41,049 bases of DNA from JAENVT01 sp031412355 (GTDB taxonomy: Bacteria > Actinomycetota > Acidimicrobiia > Acidimicrobiales > Ilumatobacteraceae): positions 1 to 41,049 of the forward strand of contig JANOCR010000364.1 in the NCBI GenBank assembly GCA_031412355.1, in the 5' to 3' direction. The notes under the pieces are model-generated. The model was not told where the DNA came from and did not search any database. It saw only the letters and a list, made by a program, of their open reading frames with translations. Position 1 is the first letter of the stretch. Each line of letters opens with the position of its first letter. The position numbers and the translations under genes are program-made. This document shows positions 14,953 through 22,685 of this stretch, piece after piece.

Positions 14953-15321
14953 GTGATCCAGCAGGAATCGCGCCTTCGAGTTGCAGACAACAGCGGCGCC
15001 AAAGAGGTGCTGTGCATCAAGGTGTTGGGCGGCACGCGTCGTCGCTACGCGTCGATCGGCGACATCTTCGTCGCCACGGTGAAAGATGCCATCCCCGGCG
15101 CCGGTGTGAAGAAGGGCGACGTCGTCAAGTGCGTCGTTGTTCGCACCAAGAAAGAGAAGCGCCGTCCCGACGGCAGCTACATCCGATTCGACGAGAACGC
15201 AGCAGTCATCATCAAAGACGACATGACCCCGCGTGGCACGCGCATCTTCGGCCCAGTGGGGCGCGAACTGCGCGACAAGAAGTTCATGCGCATCGTTTCC
15301 CTGGCACCGGAGGTGCTGTAA
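14953..15321 (+). CDS. rplN: 50S ribosomal protein L14
   Basis: 122 residues, the standard L14 length, from GTG 14953. It reads MIQQESRLRVADNSGAKEVLCIKVLGG and contains DVVKCVVVRTKKEKRRPDGSYIRFDENAAVII and RGTRIFGPVGRELR. The frame is open to a GTG at 14911, but GGAGGTG (14941-14947) sits 5 nt before 14953, which decides the start. Confidence 0.98.
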   Translation: MIQQESRLRVADNSGAKEVLCIKVLGGTRRRYASIGDIFVATVKDAIPGAGVKKGDVVKCVVVRTKKEKRRPDGSYIRFDENAAVIIKDDMTPRGTRIFGPVGRELRDKKFMRIVSLAPEVL

Positions 15322-15323
15322 CC

Positions 15324-15629
15324 ATGAAGCTGAAAAAGGGTGACACCGTGAAGGTGATCGCAGGCAAAGACAAGGGCCAGGAGGGCGAGATCGTTCACGT
15401 CTTCCCCGCCGACAACAAGGTGCTCGTCAACGGCGTCAACACCGCCAAGAAGCACTCGAAGACCAGCCGGAACAACAAGCAGGGCGGGATCATCGACCGC
15501 GACATGCCCATCGATGCCAGCAACGTGATGCTGCTGCACAAGGGCAAGCCGACTCGCGTCGGCTACAAGATCCAGACCGACGGAACCAAGGTTCGGGTCG
15601 CCAAGCGCAACGGCGAGGTGATCGGGTGA
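15324..15629 (+). CDS. rplX: 50S ribosomal protein L24
   Basis: 101 residues, typical length. The KOW motif is at the start (KKGDTVKVIAGKDKGQEGEIVHVFP), followed by VLVNGVNTAKKHSK. L24 is an assembly initiator on 23S rRNA. ATG 15324 lies 2 nt after rplN. The open frame extends upstream inside rplN but that part is not L24. The stop overlaps the rplE GTG. Confidence 0.97.
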   Translation: MKLKKGDTVKVIAGKDKGQEGEIVHVFPADNKVLVNGVNTAKKHSKTSRNNKQGGIIDRDMPIDASNVMLLHKGKPTRVGYKIQTDGTKVRVAKRNGEVIG

Positions 15630-16291
15630 GCACAGCAACCGAAACTGCTACGGCCACCGCTCCGCGCCTGAAGCAAAAGTATCACGACGAGGTCAAGGGC
15701 CCGTTGAAGACCGATCTCGGCCTTTCCAACGTCATGCAGGTCCCGAGGATCGAAAAGATCGTCATCAACATGGGTGTTGGTCGTGCCACTCAGCAGCCCT
15801 CGCTGCTGGAAGGCGCCGTCAAGGACCTCACCCGCATCAGCGGCCAGAAGCCGGTGATCACCAAGTCACGCGATTCGATCGCCGGGTTCAAGCTTCGTGA
15901 AGGGCAGTCCATTGGCTGCAAGGTCACGCTGCGAGGCGATCGCATGTGGGAGTTCTTCGATCGGCTCGTCAGTGTGGCCATCCCTCGTATCCGCGACTTC
16001 CGCGGATTGCCGGCCACGAGCTGGGACGGTCGCGGCAACTACACGTTCGGCCTCGCCGAGCAGGTCGTGTTTCCAGAGATCGACTACGACAAGATCGACG
16101 CCCCGCGAGGCATGGACATCACCATCGTCACGACTGCCGCCACCAACGAGCAGGGCAAGGCGTTGCTGGATGCATTCGGGTTCCCGTTCAAGCGGGAAGT
16201 CGATGTGTCGCAACCGGAGAAGATCAAGCGCCGCGGACCAGCGTTCCGCGGCAAGGGCGCAGCAGGCAAGTCCTCTGCGAAGAAGAAGTAA
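15626..16291 (+). CDS. rplE: 50S ribosomal protein L5
   Basis: 221 residues from GTG 15626, which overlaps the rplX stop (GTGA). It has a short Thr/Ala-rich N-terminal extension, then the L5 core: NVMQVPRIEKIVINMGVG, ITKSRDSIAGFKLREGQSIGCKVTLRG and RDFRGLPATSWDGRGNYTFGL. The C-terminus ends in a Lys-rich tail (GKGAAGKSSAKKK). L5 binds 5S rRNA. Confidence 0.97.
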   Translation: MSTATETATATAPRLKQKYHDEVKGPLKTDLGLSNVMQVPRIEKIVINMGVGRATQQPSLLEGAVKDLTRISGQKPVITKSRDSIAGFKLREGQSIGCKVTLRGDRMWEFFDRLVSVAIPRIRDFRGLPATSWDGRGNYTFGLAEQVVFPEIDYDKIDAPRGMDITIVTTAATNEQGKALLDAFGFPFKREVDVSQPEKIKRRGPAFRGKGAAGKSSAKKK

Positions 16292-16306
16292 CGGAAGGGC
16301 ATCGAA

Positions 16307-16492
16307 GTGGCAAAGAAGTCATTGATCAACAAAGCGAATGCCAAGCCGAAGTACAAGGTGCGTGGCTATAGCCGTTGCCGCAAGTGCGGCCGGGCGCGTT
16401 CGGTGTACCGCAAGTTTGGGTTGTGCCGTGTCTGCCTTCGCAGCATGGCTCACGCCGGCGAGATCCCCGGTATGACCAAGGCGAGTTGGTGA
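16307..16492 (+). CDS. rpsN: 30S ribosomal protein S14, zinc type
   Basis: 61 residues from GTG 16307, the length of type Z S14. Zinc ligands are C24, C27, C40 and C43 (CRKCGR and CRVC). The C-terminus MAHAGEIPGMTKASW is diagnostic. A GGAAGG site lies about 14-19 nt upstream of the start. It sits in the standard place between rplE and rpsH. Confidence 0.97.
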   Translation: MAKKSLINKANAKPKYKVRGYSRCRKCGRARSVYRKFGLCRVCLRSMAHAGEIPGMTKASW

Positions 16493-16502
16493 GGAACGCA
16501 TC

Positions 16503-16904
16503 ATGATGACTGACCCCATCGCAGACATGCTGACCCGCATCCGCAATGCCAACACGGCAATGCACGACGAAGTCCGCATGCCATCGTCGAAGCAGAAGAT
16601 CGCATTGGCGACCATCCTCCACAAAGAGGGCTACATCCACGGCTTCAGCACAGCGCCATCGACCACTGGTCCGGGCGACGTGTTGACGATCTCGATGAAG
16701 TACTCGGCGGAACGTCACCGCACGATCTCCGGCTTGCGCCGCATCTCCACGCCAGGCCTCCGGGTCTACCGCAAGGGCGACGCTGTTCCGCGCGTTCTCG
16801 GCGGTCTCGGTGTGGCTGTCCTATCCACCAGTCAGGGACTGATGACCGACCGCGAAGCGCGCAAGCGCAAAGTGGGCGGCGAAGTCCTCTGCTACGTGTG
16901 GTGA
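16503..16904 (+). CDS. rpsH: 30S ribosomal protein S8
   Basis: 133 residues, normal S8, with MTDPIADMLTRIRNAN and the C-terminal STSQGLMTDREARKRKVGGEVLCYVW. Two in-frame ATGs (16503, 16506) are equally possible starts. S8 binds 16S helix 21 and in Escherichia coli represses the spc operon; no such site was identified here. Confidence 0.97.
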   Translation: MMTDPIADMLTRIRNANTAMHDEVRMPSSKQKIALATILHKEGYIHGFSTAPSTTGPGDVLTISMKYSAERHRTISGLRRISTPGLRVYRKGDAVPRVLGGLGVAVLSTSQGLMTDREARKRKVGGEVLCYVW

Positions 16905-16916
16905 ATCGGAGCTCTC

Positions 16917-17468
16917 ATGTCACGAATTGGTAATTCCCCCATTGCAGTGCCCGGCGGCGTCGATATCACCATCGACGGCGGAGAGCAGAACACCGTCACG
17001 GTGAAGGGCCCGAAAGGCACCCTCAGCCGCTCGTTGCCCAGCATCATCACCGTGCGCCGCGACAGCGAGATGATCGTGGTCGAGCGCCCCGACGACCTCC
17101 GCGAGAGCCGCTCGTTGCACGGCCTGACCCGCACATTGGTCAACAACATGGTCGTCGGTGTCACTGACGGCTTCAGCAAGGAACTCGAGATCATCGGCGT
17201 CGGCTACCGCGCCGAGGCCGTGGCACCCAACAAGCTGCGCATGGCTCTGGGCTTCAGCCATCCGGTGATCGTCGATGCTCCCGAAGGCATCACGTTCGAG
17301 GTGCCCGTACAGACACGAGTGATCATCAAGGGGATCGACAAGGAAGTCGTCGGTCAGGTGGCAGCCAACATTCGTTCGATGCGCAAGCCCGAGCCGTACA
17401 AGGGCAAGGGCGTGCGTTATCTGGGCGAGAAGGTCCTCCGCAAGGCCGGCAAGACCGGTAAGAAGTGA
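16917..17468 (+). CDS. rplF: 50S ribosomal protein L6
   Basis: 183 residues, normal L6. It starts MSRIGNSPIAVPGGVDI and has the duplicated fold ending with the signature EPYKGKGVRYLGEKVLRKAGKTGKK. ATG 16917 follows rpsH by 12 nt. Confidence 0.98.
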   Translation: MSRIGNSPIAVPGGVDITIDGGEQNTVTVKGPKGTLSRSLPSIITVRRDSEMIVVERPDDLRESRSLHGLTRTLVNNMVVGVTDGFSKELEIIGVGYRAEAVAPNKLRMALGFSHPVIVDAPEGITFEVPVQTRVIIKGIDKEVVGQVAANIRSMRKPEPYKGKGVRYLGEKVLRKAGKTGKK

Positions 17469-17475
17469 GCGAACG

Positions 17476-17844
17476 ATGAGCAAGACAGCAGAAAAGCGTC
17501 GGCAAGGCCGAATCATCCGCCACCGGCGGGTGCGCAAAAAGATCCACGGCACCGCGGTTCGGCCGCGCCTGGCCGTGTTCCGTTCCAACAAGCATCTGTC
17601 GATTCAACTGATCGACGACGAAGCCGGCCGCACCGTGGCTACGGCCTCGACGGCCGAAGCGGCAATGCGCGCCGAAGGCAGTGGCGCAACGGTTGCCGCG
17701 GCAACTCGACTCGGCCAGTTGCTGGCCGACCGAGCCAAGGCTGCCGGCGTCACCCAAGTGGTGTTCGACCGTGGTGGATTCCTCTATCACGGCCGTGTCG
17801 CAGCGGTTGCCGCTGCCGCACGCGAAGCAGGTCTGGAGTTCTGA
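17476..17844 (+). CDS. rplR: 50S ribosomal protein L18
   Basis: 122 residues. The pattern RVRKKIHGTAVRPRLAVFRSNKHLSIQLIDDEAGRTVATAST and FDRGGFLYHGRVAAVAAAAREAGLEF is diagnostic of L18, a 5S rRNA binder. The stop overlaps the rpsE start (TGATG). Confidence 0.98.
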   Translation: MSKTAEKRRQGRIIRHRRVRKKIHGTAVRPRLAVFRSNKHLSIQLIDDEAGRTVATASTAEAAMRAEGSGATVAAATRLGQLLADRAKAAGVTQVVFDRGGFLYHGRVAAVAAAAREAGLEF

Positions 17845-18437
17845 TGGCAGCGCCAACGAATTACGCCAACAACCCGTCGCACAATCCCATCGACTCCGGT
17901 GGCCTGCGCGAATCGCGTGTCATCCACATCAACCGAGTCGCCAAGGTCGTAAAGGGTGGCCGTCGTTTCTCGTTCACCGCGCTCGTCGTGGTCGGCGATG
18001 GCAACGGTCGGGTCGGCCTGGGCTACGGCAAGGCCAAAGAAGTTCCGCTGGCGATCCAGAAGGGCACCGAAGAGGCCAAGAAGAATCTGTTCGACGTTCC
18101 CTTGGCGGGCAGCACCATCACCCACCCGATCATCGGTGTCACCGGTGCCGGCCGCGTGATGATGAAGCCGGCCGCCGCTGGTACCGGCGTCATCGCCGGC
18201 GGCGCGGCCAGAATCATCCTCGAAGAGGCCGGCGTGCATGACGTGTTGTGCAAGTCGCTCGGTTCGTCGAACGCCATCAACGTCGCCCGGGCAACGATCA
18301 ACGGCCTGCAGTCGCTGCAGCGTCCGGAAGAAGTCGCCCGTCGTCGTGGCTTGGCCGCCGAGGAGTTCGTGCCGAAGGGCATGCTCAACGCCTACAACGA
18401 GCGCAAGAAGCAGATCGCAGCAGGAGATTCACACTGA
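17844..18437 (+). CDS. rpsE: 30S ribosomal protein S5
   Basis: 197 residues. After a short extension come VIHINRVAKVVKGGRRFSFTALVVVGDGNGRVGLGYGKAKEVPLAIQK and GTGVIAGGAARIILEEAGVHDVLCKSLGSSNAINVARATINGL, the two S5 domains involved in decoding fidelity. The stop overlaps rpmD (TGATG). Confidence 0.98.
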   Translation: MAAPTNYANNPSHNPIDSGGLRESRVIHINRVAKVVKGGRRFSFTALVVVGDGNGRVGLGYGKAKEVPLAIQKGTEEAKKNLFDVPLAGSTITHPIIGVTGAGRVMMKPAAAGTGVIAGGAARIILEEAGVHDVLCKSLGSSNAINVARATINGLQSLQRPEEVARRRGLAAEEFVPKGMLNAYNERKKQIAAGDSH

Positions 18438-18646
18438 TGCCGCAGACAAAGAGCGACACAACCGGCGAGAAGATGATCACCGTCAAGCAGATCCGCTCGA
18501 CGATCGCCAACAAGCCAAAGACCCGTGGCACCATGCGTGCCCTCGGCCTGCGCAAGATCGGCGACACCAACACGTTGCCGGACCGCAAGGAGATCCGCGG
18601 CATGATCGCCCGGGTCGGTCATCTCATCACCGTGACGGAGAACTGA
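18437..18646 (+). CDS. rpmD: 50S ribosomal protein L30
   Basis: 69 residues from ATG 18437, preceded by AGGAG (18422-18426) and overlapping the rpsE stop. Residues 13-69 (MITVKQIRSTIANKPKTRGTMRALGLRKIG onward) are canonical L30. The first 12 residues are an extension; ATG 18473 would give a standard-length protein, but the coupled upstream start is preferred. Confidence 0.94.
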   Translation: MPQTKSDTTGEKMITVKQIRSTIANKPKTRGTMRALGLRKIGDTNTLPDRKEIRGMIARVGHLITVTEN

Positions 18647-18647
18647 C

Positions 18648-19142
18648 ATGCGTGTCGACCAACTCGCCCCATCACCGGGGTCCAACAAGGCCAAGCGACG
18701 CGTCGGGCGCGGTATCGGCGGCAAGGGCGGCAAGACCGCCGGCGCCGGCACCAAGGGCCAACAGTCGCGCGGTCGAGGCAAGGTTGCTCGCGGCTTCGAG
18801 GGCGGCCAGATGCCGCTGAAGCAGCGCGTGCCGAAGTTGAAGGGTTTCAACAACCCGTTCCGTGTCGAGTACAGCCCGGTCAACCTCGATCAGCTCGCCG
18901 CATGCGGCGAATCGACCGTCGATCCCGACGTGCTCGTGGCGAAGGGTCTGGTCCGCAAGGGCGACTTCGTGAAGGTCCTGGCTCGCGGCGAGATCACCTC
19001 CAAAGTCGACGTCACCGCGCATGGTGTTTCGAAGGCTGCCGAGGCGGCCATCAAGGCCGCAGGCGGTAGCGTCACGCTGTTGCCGCTGCCGTTCAAGCAG
19101 GGTCGCCCGCCGGTCAAGGGCAACCAGTTCACCAACCGCTGA
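18648..19142 (+). CDS. rplO: 50S ribosomal protein L15
   Basis: 164 residues. It has the Gly-rich N-terminal tail (NKAKRRVGRGIGGKGGKTAGAGTKGQQSRG) and the core GFEGGQMPLKQRVPKLKGFNN that identify L15, an assembly protein of the large subunit. It precedes secY, as is standard. Confidence 0.98.
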   Translation: MRVDQLAPSPGSNKAKRRVGRGIGGKGGKTAGAGTKGQQSRGRGKVARGFEGGQMPLKQRVPKLKGFNNPFRVEYSPVNLDQLAACGESTVDPDVLVAKGLVRKGDFVKVLARGEITSKVDVTAHGVSKAAEAAIKAAGGSVTLLPLPFKQGRPPVKGNQFTNR

Positions 19143-19179
19143 TCCTCACACCTACCGCTGAGCCGACAAGGGAGTCGCT

Positions 19180-20511
19180 GTGCTGTCGAACCTGAAGAAT
19201 GTCTTCAAGGTCACCGATCTGCGGAACAAGATTCTGTTCGTCATGGTGATGATTGCCCTGTACCGACTGGGCACCGCCATCCGTGTACCTGGCATCGATC
19301 CCGACGCCGTCAAGCAGTTCAAGAAGGGCGTCGAGTCGCAGGGCGCGCTCGGCTTCCTCGACCTGTTCTCGGGCGGAGCGTTCGGCAGCTTCTCGATCTT
19401 CGCGCTCGGCATCATGCCGTACATCACCGCAAGCATCATCATGCAAGTGCTAGGTGTGGTGATCCCCAAGCTCGAGAAGTTGCAGCAAGAGGGCGCGGTC
19501 GGGCAGCGCAAGATCACGCAGTACACCCGCTACCTGGCCATCGGGATCTCGACGATGCAGGCCACAGCGCTGACGTTCATTTTCGGCAACGGCAATGGCA
19601 ACGCCTTCTTCGGCGCCGCGCAACGGTTGCCGACCGGCGTCAAGCTCCTACCCGATGGCATGTGGCCGCGCGGGTACCTGGTGATCCTGTCACTCGTCGC
19701 AGGCACTGCCGTACTGATGTGGATCGGCGAGCTCATCAGCCAGCGCGGCATCGGCAATGGAATGAGCATGGTGATCTTTGCCTCTGTCGTCAGCAGCCTT
19801 CCGTTCGGCTTCTACGCCATCTTGCAGGAGCGGAAGTGGTTCGCGTTCGCCCTGCTGCTGATCGTCAGCTTGTTGATCGTCGTCGCGGTCGTACGCGTCG
19901 AACTGGCGCAGCGCCGCATCCCGGTGCAATTCGCCAAGCGCGTTGTCGGCCGGCGCATGTACGGCGGCCAGAACACTTACATTCCGTTGAAGGTCAACCA
20001 GAGCGGCGTCGTGCCGATCATCTTCGCCAGCTCGGTGCTGCTGTTGCCGGTGTTGATCACGAACTTCCTCGGTGGCAGCAATGGCTCCGGCTGGAGAGCC
20101 TCCATTCAGAAGTGGGTCGACGCCAACCTGGTCAACAGTCAGAACCTGGTGTACATCGTTCTGTTTTCGCTGATGATCGTTGCCTTCGCCTACTTCTACA
20201 ACTCGATCGCCTTCGATCCCATTCGCCAGGCCGATCAGATCCGGCGCCAGGGTGGCTTCATTCCTGGCGTTCGCCCAGGCCCGCAGACCGAGCGCTACTT
20301 GGCCAAAGCGGTCAACCGAATCACGCTGCCCGGTGCATTGTTCGTTGCAGTCATCGCCATCACGCCATACATCATCCTGTGGTTGTTCGACGTGCAGAAC
20401 TTCCCGTTCGCCGGGACCACCGTGTTGATCGCCGTAGGCGTCGCCCTCGAACTCATGCGTCAGATCGACAGCCAATTGATGCTGCGCAACTACGAGGGCT
20501 TCCTGAAGTGA
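19180..20511 (+). CDS. secY: Preprotein translocase subunit SecY
   Basis: 443 residues with about ten membrane helices, the channel of the Sec translocon. Landmarks are RLGTAIRVPGIDPDAVKQF, ALGIMPYITASIIMQVL (plug/gate region), RGIGNGMSMVIFASVV and the cytosolic loops RIPVQFAKRVVGRRMYGGQNTYIPLKVNQSGVVPIIFASS and GFIPGVRPGPQTERYL, which bind SecA and the ribosome. GTG 19180 has AAGGGAG (19168-19174) 5 nt upstream. Confidence 0.98.
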   Translation: MLSNLKNVFKVTDLRNKILFVMVMIALYRLGTAIRVPGIDPDAVKQFKKGVESQGALGFLDLFSGGAFGSFSIFALGIMPYITASIIMQVLGVVIPKLEKLQQEGAVGQRKITQYTRYLAIGISTMQATALTFIFGNGNGNAFFGAAQRLPTGVKLLPDGMWPRGYLVILSLVAGTAVLMWIGELISQRGIGNGMSMVIFASVVSSLPFGFYAILQERKWFAFALLLIVSLLIVVAVVRVELAQRRIPVQFAKRVVGRRMYGGQNTYIPLKVNQSGVVPIIFASSVLLLPVLITNFLGGSNGSGWRASIQKWVDANLVNSQNLVYIVLFSLMIVAFAYFYNSIAFDPIRQADQIRRQGGFIPGVRPGPQTERYLAKAVNRITLPGALFVAVIAITPYIILWLFDVQNFPFAGTTVLIAVGVALELMRQIDSQLMLRNYEGFLK

Positions 20512-20548
20512 CCCTGCCCCGTCTGTCGAAGGGCGGGTCGTCAGCGGC

Positions 20549-21205
20549 ATGATCCCGGGCGCTCGGCTCATTCTGCTCGGCCGGCAAGGTGCGGGTAAGG
20601 GGACGCAATGCGTGCGCTTGTCGCGCCATTTCGTCGTACCGCACATCTCGACCGGCGACATGTTGCGCGCTGCGGTTCGGGAAGGAACCGACCTTGGTCG
20701 AATGGCCAAGAAAGTCATGGACGACGGTGGATTGGTCGGTGACGACATCATGATCGGCATCGTCAGAGAGCGGCTCAGCCACCACGACGCCAAGGGACGC
20801 GGGTACATCCTCGATGGTTTCCCGCGCACCGTGTATCAAGCACAGGCGCTCGACGGGATCACAGCCGAGCAACCGATCGACCTGGTGCTCGATCTCGACG
20901 TGCCGCGCGAACTGGTGCTGGCGCGACTCAGCGCGCGCCGGGTCTGCCGCGACTGTGGCACCAACTACGTCGCCAGCGGCTCGGAGAAGCTGCCCTGGAT
21001 CTGCGAGGTGTGCGGCGGCGATGTCATGCATCGCGACGACGACACACCTGAGGCCATCGAACATCGTCTCGACCTCTACGAGCAACAGACTTCGCCGCTG
21101 ATCGAGTACTACCAGAGCCAGGGGCGTCTCGCCGTCATCGATGGCGTGGGTACTCCCGATGCAGTGTTTCGGCTGCTTGCTGCGGCTGTCGACGCAACCC
21201 GCTGA
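20549..21205 (+). CDS. adk: Adenylate kinase
   Basis: 218 residues, converting ATP + AMP to two ADP. P-loop is GRQGAGKGT (residues 11-19; most relatives have GPPGAGKGT, so Arg-Gln replaces Pro-Pro). The AMP site ISTGDMLR and ILDGFPRT are intact. The long LID carries a zinc set C133, C136, C152, C155 (CRDC and CEVC), a Gram-positive feature. It lies 37 nt after secY in the standard order. Confidence 0.97.
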   Translation: MIPGARLILLGRQGAGKGTQCVRLSRHFVVPHISTGDMLRAAVREGTDLGRMAKKVMDDGGLVGDDIMIGIVRERLSHHDAKGRGYILDGFPRTVYQAQALDGITAEQPIDLVLDLDVPRELVLARLSARRVCRDCGTNYVASGSEKLPWICEVCGGDVMHRDDDTPEAIEHRLDLYEQQTSPLIEYYQSQGRLAVIDGVGTPDAVFRLLAAAVDATR

Positions 21206-21215
21206 GCCGCAGCCG

Positions 21216-21971
21216 ATGCGCCGCCTTCAACGACGATCTGCGGAAGAGTTGCGGCAAATGCGCGCTGCCGGCCGGGTGGTGGCCGAGATGCATCAGGCGA
21301 TTCGCGCCGCGGCAGCGCCCGGTGTGACGACGCTGCAGCTCGACCACGTCGCCCGCGACGTCTTGGCCACCCGCGGCGCAACGTCGAACTTTCTCGACTA
21401 TCACGGATACCCCGCCGTGATCTGCGCTTCGGTCAACGACGAGGTCGTGCACGGGATCCCCAACGATCGCCCGCTGCAGGATGGCGACATAGTTTCGATC
21501 GACTGTGGTGCAATCGTCAACGGATGGCACGGTGACGCGGCATTCACCATGGGCGTCGGCTCGATCAGCGCAGATGCCCAGCGCTTGATCGACACGGCCG
21601 ATCGAGCGCTGGTCGCCGCAATCGCGGCAATGCAGCCTGGCGGTCATCTCGGCGATGTGGGCGCGTCCGTCGAGGCGGTCGTCAACGCCGCTGGCTATGG
21701 CAGTCCTCGGGATTACTGCGGTCACGGGATCGGCAAGGCCATGCACGAGGAGCCCGATGTCGAGAATCGCGGCCGGCGCGGCAAAGGTCCTCGGCTGGAG
21801 CCCGGCGTGGTGCTGGCGATCGAGCCAATGCTGATCGCCGGCGGTCACGACGAGGTTCTGGTTCTCGACGACGACTGGACAGTGGTCACGGCCGATGGCT
21901 CATTGGCCGCGCACACCGAACACACCGTGGTCGTCACCAACCGCGGCCCCGAGATCCTCACCCGCCTGTGA
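21216..21971 (+). CDS. map: Methionine aminopeptidase, type I
   Basis: 251 residues. It removes the initiator methionine from nascent proteins. Metal ligands are D96, D107, H170, E203 and E235, with substrate histidine H79 (VVHGI). ATG 21216 is chosen because the upstream part of the open frame overlaps adk and does not fit the family. It is the last gene before the interruption of the spc-alpha order; infA is 14.4 kb away. Confidence 0.96.
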   Translation: MRRLQRRSAEELRQMRAAGRVVAEMHQAIRAAAAPGVTTLQLDHVARDVLATRGATSNFLDYHGYPAVICASVNDEVVHGIPNDRPLQDGDIVSIDCGAIVNGWHGDAAFTMGVGSISADAQRLIDTADRALVAAIAAMQPGGHLGDVGASVEAVVNAAGYGSPRDYCGHGIGKAMHEEPDVENRGRRGKGPRLEPGVVLAIEPMLIAGGHDEVLVLDDDWTVVTADGSLAAHTEHTVVVTNRGPEILTRL

Positions 21972-21981
21972 GTTCGGCAAC

Positions 21982-22088
21982 CGTTTGTGAGTTGCAGCAC
22001 CGATACGGGGCCGCAGTCATCAAACGCGTCAGCGACGCGTCAGCGTTTGTGAGTTGCAGCACCGATACGGGGCCGCAGTCATCAAACG
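21982..22088. repeat. Tandem 45-bp direct repeat between convergent genes
   Basis: Two identical 45-nt copies, 21982-22026 and 22044-22088, each starting CGTTTG and ending CAAACG, so each can fold into an imperfect hairpin. They are separated by 17 nt; an 11-nt direct duplication ACGCGTCAGCG (22024-22034 and 22035-22045) links them. The last bases of map (from TGTGAGTT) look like a degenerate third copy. The location between the map and protease stops suggests termination or a REP-like element. Confidence 0.75.
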
Positions 22089-22106
22089 GCGGGGTGGGTG
22101 AGCCGG

Positions 22107-22571
22107 TCAGCGGCGGTAGACGTTGTTGCCCCAGTTGGTGCCGGCCATCTCGTACTGGGTGTTGAAGTCCTCGAACTGCAGCCAGCGATCGCCATTCCAC
22201 GGGTCCATCACATGAACCTGACTCGGCTCGACGGACTCGTCGGCGCTGACAGTGATGCCGGCGACGACGATGCTGTGGTACGCGTTGCCTGGTACCTGGA
22301 TCAACAGCGGCCCGTTGTCGTTCAACCACTGATCCCAACCATCGGGACCTTGGCAGACCGGGTAGATCTGGGTGAGCCCGTACGCCGCGGCGACCTGGCC
22401 GAGTTCGAGCTGCGTCGCACCGTCGTCCCACACGCTGTCGGGGAACTGCTCCTTCATCTCCTGAACCACCGACATGTCGTCGCTGCGACCGAGCAGCATC
22501 GCCGTCGACGCTGCCCAGCACGTGTTGTTCGTGGACTGGGCGACGTATCCCACTGGGTTATCGGTACTCAT
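22107..22571 (-). CDS. Small papain-like cysteine protease (C39/C70-like)
   Basis: 154 residues. The papain-like set is visible: Q12, C18 (QSTNNTCWAAS), H99 (AYHSIVV) and D123 (VMDPWNG). This agrees with small AvrRpt2-like/C39-like bacterial proteases. No signal peptide or other domain is present. ATG 22571 is chosen because AAGGA stands 6 nt upstream and the longer frame lacks support. It is downstream of pyrC on the same strand, separated by a hairpin. Substrate and partner are unknown; no bacteriocin or transporter gene is adjacent. Confidence 0.75.
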   Translation of the reverse strand: MSTDNPVGYVAQSTNNTCWAASTAMLLGRSDDMSVVQEMKEQFPDSVWDDGATQLELGQVAAAYGLTQIYPVCQGPDGWDQWLNDNGPLLIQVPGNAYHSIVVAGITVSADESVEPSQVHVMDPWNGDRWLQFEDFNTQYEMAGTNWGNNVYRR

Positions 22572-22662
22572 TGTTGTCCTTCCGTCCGTGACGATTTCGC
22601 ACAAACTGGTTCCAGTGTGCGCGGCAACGCGCGGGCTGGGCAATGACCGATCGGGCAACCAT

Positions 22663-22680
22663 CCGGCCAGCCGGAGCCGG
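22663..22680 (-). terminator. Possible hairpin terminator after pyrC
   Basis: CCGGC (22663-22667) and GCCGG (22676-22680) form a short stem with an 8-nt loop, 5 nt beyond the pyrC stop on the minus strand. There is no T-run, so termination is only suggested. Confidence 0.3.
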
Positions 22681-22685
22681 GCGGG

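Noticed and set aside
21982..22088. Possible CRISPR array
   Set aside because: Only two repeat copies of 45 bp with a 17-nt spacer that is itself an internal duplication, and no cas genes.
22572..22658. Longer start for the cysteine protease
   Set aside because: The extra 29 residues are Arg/Ser/Thr-rich with no family match, while ATG 22571 has a good ribosome-binding site.
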